Positions 55,225 through 64,000 of a stretch of DNA of 64,000 bases are shown here, piece after piece. The translations under genes and the position numbers were made by a program. Every line of letters starts with the position of its first letter. The stretch's first letter is position 1. The notes beneath the pieces were generated by a model. That model was not told the DNA's origin. It saw only the letters and a list, made by a program, of their open reading frames with translations, and searched no databases. The DNA comes from Snodgrassella alvi (GTDB lineage Bacteria; Pseudomonadota; Gammaproteobacteria; Burkholderiales; Neisseriaceae): the NCBI RefSeq assembly GCF_040741455.2, contig NZ_CP160328.2, positions 1,739,701 through 1,803,700 on the forward strand, given 5' to 3'.

Positions 55225-55261
55225 AAAACAAACCGCTGAAAATTTTTCAGCGGTTTGTTTT
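55225..55261 (+). terminator. Rho-independent terminator of rpoBC
   Basis: Perfect 18-bp inverted repeat, AAAACAAACCGCTGAAAA and its complement around one base, with GC core ACCGCTG/CAGCGGT and T-run. Ends the secE/rplK-rpoC transcription unit. Confidence 0.93.
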
Positions 55262-55323
55262 ATGTTTATGGTTTTATATGATTGTTTTTCCAGCAGATAT
55301 ATTGGTACGGTAGCTTGATTATC

Positions 55324-55353
55324 TTGACCGGGTAATAAATCAAGTGTTAAAAT
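55324..55353 (+). promoter_or_regulatory. Promoter of the str operon (rpsL)
   Basis: -35 TTGACC (55324-55329), 18-base spacer, -10 TAAAAT (55348-55353), 57 bases before rpsL. A small hairpin GCCGACA/TGTCGGC (55363-55379) lies in the leader and may serve control. Confidence 0.72.
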
Positions 55354-55410
55354 AGCAGCTTTGCCGACATGGTGTCGGCATGTATTGACTCAACAGGATA
55401 AAGAGAAAAT

Positions 55411-55782
55411 ATGCCTACTATCAACCAATTGGTACGCAAAGGACGTCAGGCTCCGGTTTACGTCAACAAAGTACCTGCTCTGGAGGCTTGCCCTCAGAAA
55501 CGTGGTGTATGCACCCGTGTATACACCACCACCCCTAAAAAACCTAACTCAGCTCTGCGTAAAGTATGCAAAGTGCGTCTGACCAACGGATATGAAGTAA
55601 TTTCATACATCGGCGGTGAAGGCCACAACCTGCAAGAACACAGCGTAGTACTGATTCGCGGCGGTCGTGTAAAAGACTTGCCGGGTGTGCGTTATCACAC
55701 CGTACGTGGTTCTCTGGACACTGCAGGTGTTAAAGACCGCAAACAGTCCCGTTCTAAATACGGTGCTAAACGTCCTAAATAA
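55411..55782 (+). CDS. rpsL: 30S ribosomal protein S12
   Basis: Decoding-centre protein. 123 residues. The region [20 protein letters not shown] keeps the lysine whose change gives streptomycin resistance, and [16 protein letters not shown] is intact, so the sequence is wild-type. First gene of the str operon. Confidence 0.97.
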   Translation: MPTINQLVRKGRQAPVYVNKVPALEACPQKRGVCTRVYTTTPKKPNSALRKVCKVRLTNGYEVISYIGGEGHNLQEHSVVLIRGGRVKDLPGVRYHTVRGSLDTAGVKDRKQSRSKYGAKRPK

Positions 55783-55874
55783 TGGGACGCATCGGCAGGA
55801 AAACTGTCGAGTAAGTGAATATTTACATAAATATTCGTGGGTAAATCCCAGCTGAATAGTTTAAGGAAATTGAA
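55783..55874 (+). promoter_or_regulatory. rpsL-rpsG intercistronic region, possible S7 control site
   Basis: The 92-base gap holds the hairpin GAATATTT-acat-AAATATTC (near 55818-55837) and TGGGTAAATCCCA just before the rpsG ribosome site (AAGGAAAT). In E. coli S7 represses translation by binding between rpsL and rpsG. Matching function here is inference only. Confidence 0.4.
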
Positions 55875-56345
55875 ATGCCAAGACGTAGAGAAGTCCCGAA
55901 ACGTGACATATTGCCAGATCCGAAATTCGGCAGTATCGAATTATCTAAATTCATGAATGTGCTGATGATTGACGGTAAAAAATCTGTGGCTGAACGCATT
56001 GTATATGGTGCGCTGGAACAGATTGAAAAGAAAACCGGCAAAGAAGCCATTGAAGTGTTTAACGAAGCCATTGCCAACGCCAAACCGGTTGTAGAAGTAA
56101 AAAGCCGTCGTGTCGGTGGTGCAAACTATCAAGTTCCTGTTGAGGTTCGTCCTGCCCGCCGTCTGGCTCTGGCCATGCGCTGGGTACGTGATGCGGCTCG
56201 TAAACGCGGCGAAAAATCCATGGATTTGCGTCTGGCTGGTGAATTGATTGATGCGGCAGAAGGCCGCGGCGGTGCATTGAAAAAACGTGAGGAAGTACAT
56301 CGTATGGCCGAAGCCAACAAAGCCTTCTCTCACTTCCGCTTCTAA
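55875..56345 (+). CDS. rpsG: 30S ribosomal protein S7
   Basis: Primary 16S rRNA-binding protein that starts assembly of the 30S head. 156 residues, N-terminus [19 protein letters not shown], conserved [15 protein letters not shown]. Strong AAGGAAAT upstream. fusA follows after 18 bases. Confidence 0.97.
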   Translation: MPRRREVPKRDILPDPKFGSIELSKFMNVLMIDGKKSVAERIVYGALEQIEKKTGKEAIEVFNEAIANAKPVVEVKSRRVGGANYQVPVEVRPARRLALAMRWVRDAARKRGEKSMDLRLAGELIDAAEGRGGALKKREEVHRMAEANKAFSHFRF

Positions 56346-56363
56346 TGCAGAAAGGCAATTATC

Positions 56364-58466
56364 GTGGCTCGTAAAACCCCTATTGAGCAATACCGTAATA
56401 TCGGTATTTCTGCACATATTGATGCTGGTAAAACCACCACTTCAGAACGTATTCTGTTTTACACCGGCATGACTCACAAACTGGGTGAAGTGCATGACGG
56501 TGCGGCCACTACTGACTGGATGGAACAGGAACAGGAGCGCGGTATTACCATTACCTCGGCTGCTGTAACTACTTTCTGGAAAGGTATGGCCGGCCAGTTT
56601 AAAGAACATCGTTTAAATATTATTGATACCCCGGGACACGTAGACTTTACCGTTGAGGTAGAACGTTCTATGCGTGTTCTGGATGGCGCAGTGATGGTTT
56701 ACTGCGCTGTGGGCGGTGTACAGCCTCAGTCTGAGACTGTATGGCGTCAGGCCAACAAATATAAAGTGCCTCGTCTGGCTTTCGTCAACAAAATGGACCG
56801 TCAGGGCGCTAACTTCTTCCGCGTGGTAGAACAGATGCAAACCCGTCTGCGTGCCAATCCAGTGCCGGTTGTGATTCCGGTGGGTGCGGAAGATGGCTTT
56901 GAAGGCGTAGTTGATTTGCTGAAAATGCAGGCTATCGTATGGGATGATGCTACTCAGGGTCTGAAATTTGAGTATGCGGATATTCCGGCTGATCTGAAAG
57001 ACGTAGCTGAAGAATGGCGCGAAAAAATGGTGGAAGCTGCGGCTGAAGCCAACGAAGAACTGATGGAAAAATACCTTGGCGGCGAAGAGCTGAGCGAGGA
57101 AGAAATTGTTGCTGCACTGCGTGCACGTACACTGGCTGGCGAAATTCAGCCAGTATTGTGTGGTTCTGCGTTTAAGAACAAAGGTGTACAACGCTTATTG
57201 GATGCCGTGGTTGAGTATCTGCCTAGCCCGACAGACATTCCACCAGTTGCAGGTGAAACACCTGACGGTGAAAAAGACAGCCGTAAAGCCAGTGATGATG
57301 AGAAATTCTCTGCATTGGCGTTCAAGCTGATGAACGACAAATACGTTGGTCAGCTGACTTTCATCCGTGTGTATTCCGGCGTAGTAAAATCCGGTGATAC
57401 CGTAGTGAACTCTGTGAAAGGCACCAAAGAACGTATTGGTCGTCTGGTACAGATGAAAGCGAACGACCGCGATGAAATCGAAGAAGTTCGTGCCGGCGAC
57501 ATTGCTGCAGTGATTGGTCTGAAAGATGTGACTACCGGTGAAACTCTGTGTGATACTGATGCGCCGATTATTTTGGAACGCATGGAATTCCCAGAACCCG
57601 TAATTCACGTTGCGGTTGAACCGAAAACCAAAGCTGACCAGGAAAAAATGGGTCTGGCTCTGAACCGTTTGGCTAAAGAAGACCCTTCTTTCCGCGTGAA
57701 AACCGACGAAGAATCTGGTCAGACCATTATTTCCGGTATGGGTGAATTGCATCTGGAAATTATTGTCGACCGTATGAAACGTGAATTTGGCGTAGAAGCC
57801 AATGTGGGTGCTCCACAAGTGGCTTATCGTGAAACCATTCGTAAATCAGTGGAATCCGAAGCTAAATACGTGAAACAGTCTGGCGGTAAAGGTCAGTATG
57901 GTCACGTAGTAATCACCATGGAACCTCTGGAACCAGGTGGTGTGAACTACGAATTCATCGACGAGATTAAAGGTGGTGTGATTCCACGCGAATTCATCCC
58001 GTCTGTGGATAAAGGTATCCGCGATACCATGACCAACGGTATTTTGGCTGGCTATCCAGTAGTGGATATTCGTGTACGTCTGACCTTCGGTTCTTACCAT
58101 GATGTGGACTCTTCACAAATCGCATTTGAATTAGCCGGTTCTATGGCATTCAAAGACGGTATGCGTAAGGCTTCTCCAGTATTACTGGAGCCAATTATGG
58201 CTGTTGAAGTAGAAACACCGGAAGACTACATGGGCGATGTAATGGGCGACCTGAACCGTCGTCGTGGCATCGTACTGGGTATGGACGATGATGGTATTGG
58301 CGGCAAGAAAGTACGTGCCGAAGTACCGCTGGCAGAAATGTTCGGTTACTCAACTGACCTGCGTTCTGCTACTCAGGGTCGTGCTACCTACTCCATGGAA
58401 TTCAAGAAATACGCCGAAGCACCGAATAATGTAGCTGAGCAGGTGATTGCTGCCCGCAAAGGCTAA
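56364..58466 (+). CDS. fusA: Elongation factor G
   Basis: GTPase that drives ribosomal translocation. Start is GTG 56364 (700 residues), with AAAGG ahead and the family N-terminus [22 protein letters not shown]-loop AHIDAGKTT, switch [10 protein letters not shown] and [10 protein letters not shown] are intact. Domain [13 protein letters not shown] is present. Normal length. Confidence 0.97.
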   Translation: MARKTPIEQYRNIGISAHIDAGKTTTSERILFYTGMTHKLGEVHDGAATTDWMEQEQERGITITSAAVTTFWKGMAGQFKEHRLNIIDTPGHVDFTVEVERSMRVLDGAVMVYCAVGGVQPQSETVWRQANKYKVPRLAFVNKMDRQGANFFRVVEQMQTRLRANPVPVVIPVGAEDGFEGVVDLLKMQAIVWDDATQGLKFEYADIPADLKDVAEEWREKMVEAAAEANEELMEKYLGGEELSEEEIVAALRARTLAGEIQPVLCGSAFKNKGVQRLLDAVVEYLPSPTDIPPVAGETPDGEKDSRKASDDEKFSALAFKLMNDKYVGQLTFIRVYSGVVKSGDTVVNSVKGTKERIGRLVQMKANDRDEIEEVRAGDIAAVIGLKDVTTGETLCDTDAPIILERMEFPEPVIHVAVEPKTKADQEKMGLALNRLAKEDPSFRVKTDEESGQTIISGMGELHLEIIVDRMKREFGVEANVGAPQVAYRETIRKSVESEAKYVKQSGGKGQYGHVVITMEPLEPGGVNYEFIDEIKGGVIPREFIPSVDKGIRDTMTNGILAGYPVVDIRVRLTFGSYHDVDSSQIAFELAGSMAFKDGMRKASPVLLEPIMAVEVETPEDYMGDVMGDLNRRRGIVLGMDDDGIGGKKVRAEVPLAEMFGYSTDLRSATQGRATYSMEFKKYAEAPNNVAEQVIAARKG

Positions 58467-58476
58467 CTTATTTACC

Positions 58477-58510
58477 GATAACCTGAAAGACTTTGTGCTT
58501 TCAGGTTATC
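58477..58510 (+). terminator. fusA-tuf intercistronic hairpin
   Basis: Perfect 13-bp stem GATAACCTGAAAG / CTTTCAGGTTATC with an 8-base loop, 10 bases after fusA. No T-run follows, so it may be a processing or attenuation site lowering or separating tuf mRNA. Confidence 0.6.
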
Positions 58511-58550
58511 ATCGTTCTTTAATCGATCTTTATTCAAGGAAACTTAGCTC

Positions 58551-59741
58551 ATGGCTAAAGAAAAATTCGAGCGGAGTAAACCGCACGTAAACGTTGGCAC
58601 CATCGGTCACGTTGACCATGGTAAAACCACATTGACCGCTGCAATCTGTACCATTCTGTCCAAAAAATTTGGTGGTGCAGCGAAAGCATACGATCAGATT
58701 GACAATGCCCCAGAAGAAAAAGCCCGTGGTATTACTATTAATACATCACACGTAGAATACGAAACCGCAGAGCGTCACTATGCACACGTAGATTGCCCGG
58801 GACACGCTGACTATGTGAAAAACATGATTACCGGTGCTGCACAGATGGACGGCGCCATTCTGGTGGTTTCAGCTGCTGACGGCCCAATGCCGCAAACCCG
58901 TGAGCACATTCTGCTGGCTCGTCAGGTAGGTGTACCATACATCATCGTTTACATGAACAAATGTGACATGGTAGACGACGAAGAATTGCTGGAACTGGTA
59001 GAAATGGAAATCCGTGATCTGCTGTCTAGCTACGAATTCCCAGGCGACGATGTTCCGTTGATTAAAGGTTCTGCACTGAAAGCACTGGAAGGTGACCAGT
59101 CTGATATTGGTGAAGCTTCTATTATGGCTTTGGCTGATGCATTAGACAGCTACATTCCGACACCGGAACGTGCTGTAGACAAACCATTCCTGTTGCCGAT
59201 TGAAGACGTATTCTCAATTTCAGGTCGTGGTACTGTGGTTACCGGTCGTGTTGAACGCGGTGTAATCAACGTAGGCGATGAAATTGAAATCGTGGGTCTG
59301 AAAGACACCCAGAAAACTACTTGTACCGGTGTGGAAATGTTCCGCAAATTGCTGGATCAAGGTCAGGCTGGTGATAACGTAGGTGTATTGTTGCGTGGTA
59401 CCAAACGTGAAGAAGTAGAACGTGGTCAGGTATTGGCAAAACCGGGCAGCATCACCCCGCACACCAAATTTAAAGCTGAAGTATACGTATTGAGCAAAGA
59501 AGAAGGTGGACGTCATACCCCATTCTTCGCAAACTACCGTCCGCAATTCTACTTCCGTACCACTGACGTAACAGGCGCAGTAAGTCTGGCAGAAGGTGTA
59601 GAAATGGTAATGCCGGGTGAAAATGTGACCATCGACGTAGAGTTGATTCACCCAATCGCAATGGAAGAAGGCTTGCGCTTTGCGATTCGTGAAGGTGGCC
59701 GAACAGTTGGTGCCGGTGTGGTTGCTAAAGTTATCGCTTAA
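58551..59741 (+). CDS. tufA: Elongation factor Tu, second copy (str operon)
   Basis: Same 396-residue protein as the gene at 41815, with the same nucleotide sequence where compared. Position after rpsL-rpsG-fusA marks it as tufA. AAGGAAAC precedes the ATG. The upstream and downstream flanks share nothing with the first copy beyond the ATG and stop codons, the pattern expected from gene conversion. Confidence 0.98.
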   Translation: MAKEKFERSKPHVNVGTIGHVDHGKTTLTAAICTILSKKFGGAAKAYDQIDNAPEEKARGITINTSHVEYETAERHYAHVDCPGHADYVKNMITGAAQMDGAILVVSAADGPMPQTREHILLARQVGVPYIIVYMNKCDMVDDEELLELVEMEIRDLLSSYEFPGDDVPLIKGSALKALEGDQSDIGEASIMALADALDSYIPTPERAVDKPFLLPIEDVFSISGRGTVVTGRVERGVINVGDEIEIVGLKDTQKTTCTGVEMFRKLLDQGQAGDNVGVLLRGTKREEVERGQVLAKPGSITPHTKFKAEVYVLSKEEGGRHTPFFANYRPQFYFRTTDVTGAVSLAEGVEMVMPGENVTIDVELIHPIAMEEGLRFAIREGGRTVGAGVVAKVIA

Positions 59742-59758
59742 TCAGGAAGAATATAGAT

Positions 59759-60070
59759 ATGAAAAACCAGAAAATCCGTATTCGTCTGAAAGCTTATGAC
59801 TACGCCCTGATTGACCGTTCTGCTCAGGAAATCGTGGATACTGCCAAACGTACTGGCGCTGTGGTAAAAGGCCCGATTCCTCTGCCTACTAAAATTGAAC
59901 GTTTCAATCTGCTGCGTTCACCACATGTGAACAAAACTTCACGTGAACAGTTGGAAATCCGCACTCATCTGCGTCTGATGGACATTATCGACTGGACTGA
60001 TAAAACCACTGATGCATTGATGAAACTGGACTTGCCAGCTGGCGTTGATGTAGAAATTAAAGTTCAATAA
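59759..60070 (+). CDS. rpsJ: 30S ribosomal protein S10
   Basis: Head protein of the 30S subunit and NusE of antitermination complexes. 103 residues, conserved [17 protein letters not shown] and [20 protein letters not shown]. It follows tufA by 17 bases. In Neisseria and relatives, rplC and the rest of the S10 operon normally come next. Here a terminator and an unrelated minus-strand gene follow, so rpsJ is cut off from that operon. Confidence 0.97.
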   Translation: MKNQKIRIRLKAYDYALIDRSAQEIVDTAKRTGAVVKGPIPLPTKIERFNLLRSPHVNKTSREQLEIRTHLRLMDIIDWTDKTTDALMKLDLPAGVDVEIKVQ

Positions 60071-60084
60071 TGAACTGAACGAAA

Positions 60085-60117
60085 AAAAACGGACTGGATT
60101 TTATTCAGTCCGTTTTT
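60085..60117 (+). terminator. Rho-independent terminator of the str operon after rpsJ
   Basis: Perfect 12-bp stem AAAAACGGACTG / CAGTCCGTTTTT with a 9-base loop and T-run, 14 bases after rpsJ. The A-run on the other side may also stop the opposing aminotransferase transcript. Confidence 0.93.
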
Positions 60118-60256
60118 AATTAACCTCAGCATACTACTACTTTAGAAAAATCTCTGTTTGCCTAACGTTTGTGCTGATTAACTGCAAAAATTTCCATCTG
60201 ATATACCTCAACACCAATACCTGCCGATATTGGTCAGTCAATGAATGATATCAAAT

Positions 60257-61468
60257 TTACATCATCACTGTTTTTTCTTGCAGATGATGAATTCGATGAT
60301 TAATCATCTCGGCCAAAATTTTTATACCACGTTCGATTTTTTCTTCCGGCACTGTCACAAAGGCCAGTCGAAAGCAATTGGTTTTTTCAGCATGAGCATA
60401 AAAAGTTTCGCCAGGTACAAAAGCCACTTTCTGGCTGATTGCGTCGCTGAGTAATTCAGTAGCATTGATATTTTCCGGTAACTCTACCCAAATAAACATG
60501 CCACCTTCAGGCTGATTCCAATGAACTTGTCTGGGCATATAACGTTTTAGTGAATCCAGCATGTACTGACAGCGCTTGGCATAGATTTCGCGAATTTTGG
60601 GAATGTGATGTGTAAGAAAATTATTCTTGCTCAGTACCTGATAGGCTATATATTGAGTCAGACTGGGAGTATGTAAATCTGCAGCCTGTTTGAGTTGTAC
60701 CAGTTTGCTGATAAATTGCTCACTGGCGACAATAAAACCCAAGCGTAGCCCCGGCGTTAATATTTTTGAAAATGAGCCCAAATAAATAGTGTTTTCCGGT
60801 GCGAGACTGTACAGACAAGGTAAACGATGACCCTGATAATCCAAATCACCATAAGGATCGTCTTCAACCAATATCAAATGATTATGTTTGGCTTTTGCTA
60901 CCAGTGTTTGTCGCCGCGATTCGGTTAAACGACGTCCTGTTGGATTTTGAAAGTTAGGGATTGTATACAAAAATTTTGCTTCAGCCGCCACATCATCCCT
61001 AATAGTTTCCGGTTTCAGCCCATCGCTATCACTTTCTATCGCAATATATTCTGGTGCGTATTGATTAAAAGCCTGTAATGCACCCAGATAAGTAGGGGTT
61101 TCTACCAGAACTTTATCATCAGAATCAATCAGCATTTTGCCTATTAAATCCAGAGCCTGCTGTGAACCGGTTACTATCAGAACCTGTGCCGGTTTTACTG
61201 CGGTTTGATCGCGCGCAGACAAATAATCAGCTATCCATTGGCGTAAGGGTGCATAACCTTCAGTGGGGCCATATTGCAATGCACCGTAAATATCTTTGCT
61301 TTGTAGTACAGTGTCTGTGGCAGTTTTGATTTCTGTCAGCGGGAATGCATCGGGGGCAGGTAGACCGCCGGCGAAAGAGATGATATCGGGTTGCTCAGTT
61401 ACCTTGAGAATTTCACGAATAGCAGAACTTTTTAATACCTGAGCACGATGCGAAAATTTCTGGTGCAT
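60257..61468 (-). CDS. PLP-dependent aminotransferase, fold type I (LysN/MocR-like catalytic domain)
   Basis: Cytoplasmic aminotransferase. The 403 residues open with FSHRAQVLKSSAIREILK and IISFAGGLPAPDAFP. They continue with LQYGPTEGYAPLR, the VTGSQQALDLIGKML region and PNFQNPTGRRL. EDDPYGDL follows, and the PLP Lys lies in GSFSKILTPGLRLG. This pattern matches 2-aminoadipate/aromatic aminotransferases related to MocR regulators, but without a DNA-binding domain. The amino donor and acceptor cannot be deduced. It faces rpsJ. Confidence 0.85.
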   Translation of the reverse strand: MHQKFSHRAQVLKSSAIREILKVTEQPDIISFAGGLPAPDAFPLTEIKTATDTVLQSKDIYGALQYGPTEGYAPLRQWIADYLSARDQTAVKPAQVLIVTGSQQALDLIGKMLIDSDDKVLVETPTYLGALQAFNQYAPEYIAIESDSDGLKPETIRDDVAAEAKFLYTIPNFQNPTGRRLTESRRQTLVAKAKHNHLILVEDDPYGDLDYQGHRLPCLYSLAPENTIYLGSFSKILTPGLRLGFIVASEQFISKLVQLKQAADLHTPSLTQYIAYQVLSKNNFLTHHIPKIREIYAKRCQYMLDSLKRYMPRQVHWNQPEGGMFIWVELPENINATELLSDAISQKVAFVPGETFYAHAEKTNCFRLAFVTVPEEKIERGIKILAEMINHRIHHLQEKTVMM

Positions 61469-61744
61469 ATACGTATCTTTCCTGAAAGATAATCCATTTA
61501 ATACGATAGAATATAGGTATAAGAATATTTATTTGTAACGAAGGGTTAGGGTTAAAGAATAAGAATTGATTAATTCAGACAATTATCGCTAACTGGCTGA
61601 TATAACCAGATACAATAACAGCAAATATCAGTAATGAATAAAAAAATTTATCTATCTGGAGAAAATATAGCGTATTCGCCTAAGGATTGAGCTAATACGC
61701 TGTTAAATAGATTTATACGATGATATTTAACTGTTACTGGTTGT

Positions 61745-62971
61745 TTACAAACAGGCCTTTTCAGGACTCAGCAAATCAGTGAGGTTTTCACGTTGACGAA
61801 TTAATTTATATTCTGCTCCATTTACCAGTACTTCTGCCGCTCGACAGCGGGTATTGTAGTTACTGGCCATACTCGATGCATAGGCACCTGTACTTTTAAT
61901 CAACAGTAAATCACCAGCTTTAGCAGCAATGGTGCGGTCTTTGGCCAGAAAATCACCGGATTCACAGATCGGACCGACCACATCAGCGATTAATTCATCT
62001 GCTGAAGTCTGGTTGGCATTAACAATGGCGTGATAGGCCTGATACAGCGATGGGCGCATCAAATCATTCATAGCGGCGTCGACGACAACGAAATTCTTTT
62101 CTTCGCCATGTTTAATGTATTCAACAGTAGTCAGTAAAGTGCCGGCATTACCAATCAGACTGCGACCCGGCTCCAGCATTAGCTGCAAATGACGACCAGC
62201 CAGCAACCGTTCCACGGCAGCAGCATAAGTAACTAAATCCGGCACATTTTCATTTTGATAAACAATACCAACTCCACCACCTAAATCAATATGTTCTAAG
62301 TTAATATTCAATGCGGCCAGTTTATCAACCAGCAGCAGCATGCGTTCCAGTGCTTCAACTAATGGCGATAAATCCGTTAACTGTGACCCGATGTGGCAGT
62401 CGATTCCAGTTATCTGCAGATGCGGTAAAGTGGCTGCCAGTTGGTAAGCTGCTATGGCATCTTGATAGGCAATACCGAATTTATTAGCTTTTAATCCGGT
62501 AGAAATGTACGGATGAGTATGCGCGTTAACATCAGGGTTGATGCGCAAAGATATCGGGGCAATTTTGTCCAGTCTGGCTGCAATGGTATTGATGCGTTCT
62601 AGTTCCGGCAATGATTCAACATTAAAGCAGCGGATATTTTGCTTCAGCGCCCATTCTATTTCGGCACAGCTTTTACCCACGCCGGAAAAAATAATGTTTT
62701 TGGCATCGCCACCTGCGGTTAAAACGCGCTGTAACTCACCTCCGGAAACGATATCAAAGCCACAACCTAATTGAGCAAAATGGCGCAAAATAGATAAATT
62801 ACTATTAGCCTTAACTGCATAGCATATTAAGGGCTGTAATGCGGCAAAAGCCTGTTGGTATTGATTAAGAGCCGCAGTCATGGCTTGCTGGCTGTATACA
62901 TATAGTGGCGTACCGTATTCAGCAGCTAAAACGGAATAGGGTATTTGCTCACAATGGAAAGAATCAGTCAT
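61745..62971 (-). CDS. lysA: Diaminopimelate decarboxylase
   Basis: Last step of lysine synthesis, decarboxylating meso-diaminopimelate with PLP. I take ATG 62971 (408 residues); the frame extends to a TTG eight codons upstream inside lptM. The PLP Lys54 is in YAVKANSN. HIGSQLTDL, LDLGGGVGI (here HIDLGGGVGI), EPGRSLIGNAG and GPICESGDFLAKDR are family motifs. It overlaps the small lptM gene by 8 bases, the standard lptM-lysA arrangement. Confidence 0.96.
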   Translation of the reverse strand: MTDSFHCEQIPYSVLAAEYGTPLYVYSQQAMTAALNQYQQAFAALQPLICYAVKANSNLSILRHFAQLGCGFDIVSGGELQRVLTAGGDAKNIIFSGVGKSCAEIEWALKQNIRCFNVESLPELERINTIAARLDKIAPISLRINPDVNAHTHPYISTGLKANKFGIAYQDAIAAYQLAATLPHLQITGIDCHIGSQLTDLSPLVEALERMLLLVDKLAALNINLEHIDLGGGVGIVYQNENVPDLVTYAAAVERLLAGRHLQLMLEPGRSLIGNAGTLLTTVEYIKHGEEKNFVVVDAAMNDLMRPSLYQAYHAIVNANQTSADELIADVVGPICESGDFLAKDRTIAAKAGDLLLIKSTGAYASSMASNYNTRCRAAEVLVNGAEYKLIRQRENLTDLLSPEKACL

Positions 62972-63134
62972 GTTTGGGTAGTGTTTTCTGGTCAATTGGG
63001 TCGATGGTCAAGCCGGTTTGTATTACGCCGTATTTGGCTTTATCACCTTCTTTAGGCAGATATAAGTCACCTTTATAGCCACAAGCAGACAGGAAACAGG
63101 TTGCAAGCACGCTCAAAAATAAAAAACGAAGCAT
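62964..63134 (-). CDS. lptM: LptM (YifL)-like small lipoprotein
   Basis: 56 residues, too short for most gene callers. A hydrophobic leader ends in lipobox FLSAC with Cys18, followed by GYKGDLYLP, the short motif of the LptM/YifL family. In E. coli LptM helps mature the LptDE lipopolysaccharide translocon in the outer membrane. The stop overlaps the lysA start, and cyaY is divergent, reproducing the cyaY-lptM-lysA layout of other proteobacteria. The ribosome site is weak. Confidence 0.88.
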   Translation of the reverse strand: MLRFLFLSVLATCFLSACGYKGDLYLPKEGDKAKYGVIQTGLTIDPIDQKTLPKHD

Positions 63135-63264
63135 TAATCTGGCTCACTATGATTTAAATGGCCGGTACGGCAAATTGCCATCACGGATAAAACTAGGATT
63201 TAGCCATATTATATGGCAAGATAACAGCTTGAATGTAATAAAATGTAGAGTTACGGTAAGCGAA

Positions 63265-63588
63265 ATGACCGAGAGTGAATTTTTACAGTATAGCGATGAG
63301 CTGTTTGGTTATATTGATGAATGTATAGATACTGGTGGGTGGGAGTTGGATTGTGAGGCAGGTGGTAATGTACTCACTATTGAGTCCGACAACGGTGAGC
63401 AGATTATTGTTAATCGTCATGTGGCTACTCAGGAATTATGGATTGCTGCAAAAAGCGGTGGTTATCATTTTGCTTACCACCAAGGGCGATGGATTTCTGG
63501 TCGTGATGGCAGTGAATTTTTTGCGGTATTAAGTCAGATATTATCAGCGGCCTGTAATGATACGGTGCAGATACCGGTATTAAACTAA
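63265..63588 (+). CDS. cyaY: Frataxin homologue CyaY
   Basis: Iron-binding regulator of iron-sulfur cluster assembly. I take ATG 63265 (107 residues), preceded by GGTAAG. The frame is open 30 codons further upstream without homology. MTESEFLQYSDELFGYID opens the acidic first helix. NVLTIESDNGEQIIVNRH and ELWIAAKSGGYHF are the conserved beta-sheet motifs. Divergent from lptM-lysA. Confidence 0.94.
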   Translation: MTESEFLQYSDELFGYIDECIDTGGWELDCEAGGNVLTIESDNGEQIIVNRHVATQELWIAAKSGGYHFAYHQGRWISGRDGSEFFAVLSQILSAACNDTVQIPVLN

Positions 63589-63606
63589 TTTATATAATGG
63601 GCGACT

Positions 63607-64000
63607 ATGTTACACACCTTGATAAAACATGATTTAAAGGCTTTACAGGCATTTGTAGCTATTGTGGAGTGTCAGGGTGTTACTGCTGCTCAAAAGCGGC
63701 TTAATATGTCGCAGTCAGCCATCAGTACTCATCTGGCGCATCTGGAAGAGAGTCTAGGCGTGGTGCTATGTCGGCGTGGGCGTTCCGGTTTCGCCTTAAC
63801 CAAAGCTGGCCATCAGTTATATGAAGCCTGTACATTACTGCTTCAGGCAACCAGTGAATTTCACCGTGAGGTACAGAACATTAAGTGGCACCGCTCAGTG
63901 TTGTCTGGTACTTTGCGTATTGGACTAGTGGAATATCTGCCGGTAGATTTCCAGAATATCCTTAATAAGGTCATTGCCAGTGCATATCAGCATTATCCCG
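63607..64000 (+). CDS. LysR-family transcriptional regulator, 3' end beyond the window
   Basis: 131 N-terminal residues of a regulator normally near 300. A winged helix-turn-helix lies at LKALQAFVAIVECQGVTAAQ and SQSAISTHLAHLEESLGV, followed by FALTKAGHQLYEAC, the LysR signature. Then the linker helix and the start of the effector domain (LSGTLRIGLVEYLP). It starts 18 bases after cyaY and may share its transcript. Target and effector cannot be told. Confidence 0.92.
   Translation, partial: MLHTLIKHDLKALQAFVAIVECQGVTAAQKRLNMSQSAISTHLAHLEESLGVVLCRRGRSGFALTKAGHQLYEACTLLLQATSEFHREVQNIKWHRSVLSGTLRIGLVEYLPVDFQNILNKVIASAYQHYP

Overview
The window looks like chromosomal DNA of a betaproteobacterium of the Neisseriaceae. 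Evidence: type IV pilus genes in the order pilB/F-pilC/G-pilD followed by coaE-zapD-yacG; a str cluster rpsL-rpsG-fusA-tuf-rpsJ joined to secE-nusG-rplKAJL-rpoBC; Neisseria-like protein sequences; and DksA without zinc cysteines. Base composition is modest for that family, with very AT-rich intergenic spacers. My best guess is a Snodgrassella-like bee-gut symbiont or close relative. This is inference from gene content and composition, not a database match.

Layout. 1-1805: 3'-truncated ppc (minus). 2152-4974: sulfate ABC transporter cysT-cysW-cysA (plus). 5448-14160: a long, closely packed minus-strand run, pilB-pilC-pilD-coaE-zapD-yacG-yadG-yadH-ibaG-murA, ending at a strong terminator. 14360-21958 (minus): recJ with an overlapping RpfE-like gene, an M61 peptidase, a GapB-type GAPDH, a membrane protein and folD. 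22179-22466: tRNA-Pro/Arg/His operon with promoter and terminator. 22601-24381: lpxB-rnhB (plus). 24559-26502: dksA, yggT, proC (minus). 26813-28486: a VWA-domain lipoprotein. 29113-35068: pdxY, yggS (minus), pilT-pilU, murU-like, ruvC. 35178-35975: a DUF2071-like protein (minus). 36287-41364: dprA-smg, topA, rsmD, ferredoxin. 41477-43089: tRNA-Tyr/Gly/Thr-tuf-tRNA-Trp. 43152-60070: secE-nusG-rplK-rplA-rplJ-rplL-rpoB-rpoC, then rpsL-rpsG-fusA-tuf-rpsJ. 60257-64000: an aminotransferase, lysA with a tiny lptM gene, divergent cyaY, and a 5' LysR-regulator fragment.

How the genes fit together. Nearly everything is housekeeping: translation and transcription (the ribosomal/RNA polymerase superoperon, eight tRNAs, two identical EF-Tu genes), envelope assembly (murA, lpxB, lptM, murU, secE), replication and repair (topA, recJ, ruvC, rnhB), type IV pili and competence (pilBCDTU, dprA), and core metabolism (ppc, GapB-type GAPDH, folD, proC, lysA, coaE). 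PEP carboxylase together with a GAPDH of the gluconeogenic cofactor type would fit an organism running carbon upward from carboxylates, but this rests on two genes.

I found no CRISPR array, insertion sequence, prophage or clear defence island, and no convincing new multi-gene system. The points worth a second look are: the GAPDH cofactor site; a PilU with a roughly 138-residue low-complexity N-terminus; rpsJ cut off from the rest of the S10 operon; perfect hairpins at almost every junction of the RNA polymerase/ribosomal cluster; very few DNA uptake sequences despite competence genes; and several AT-rich spacers with no recognisable genes.
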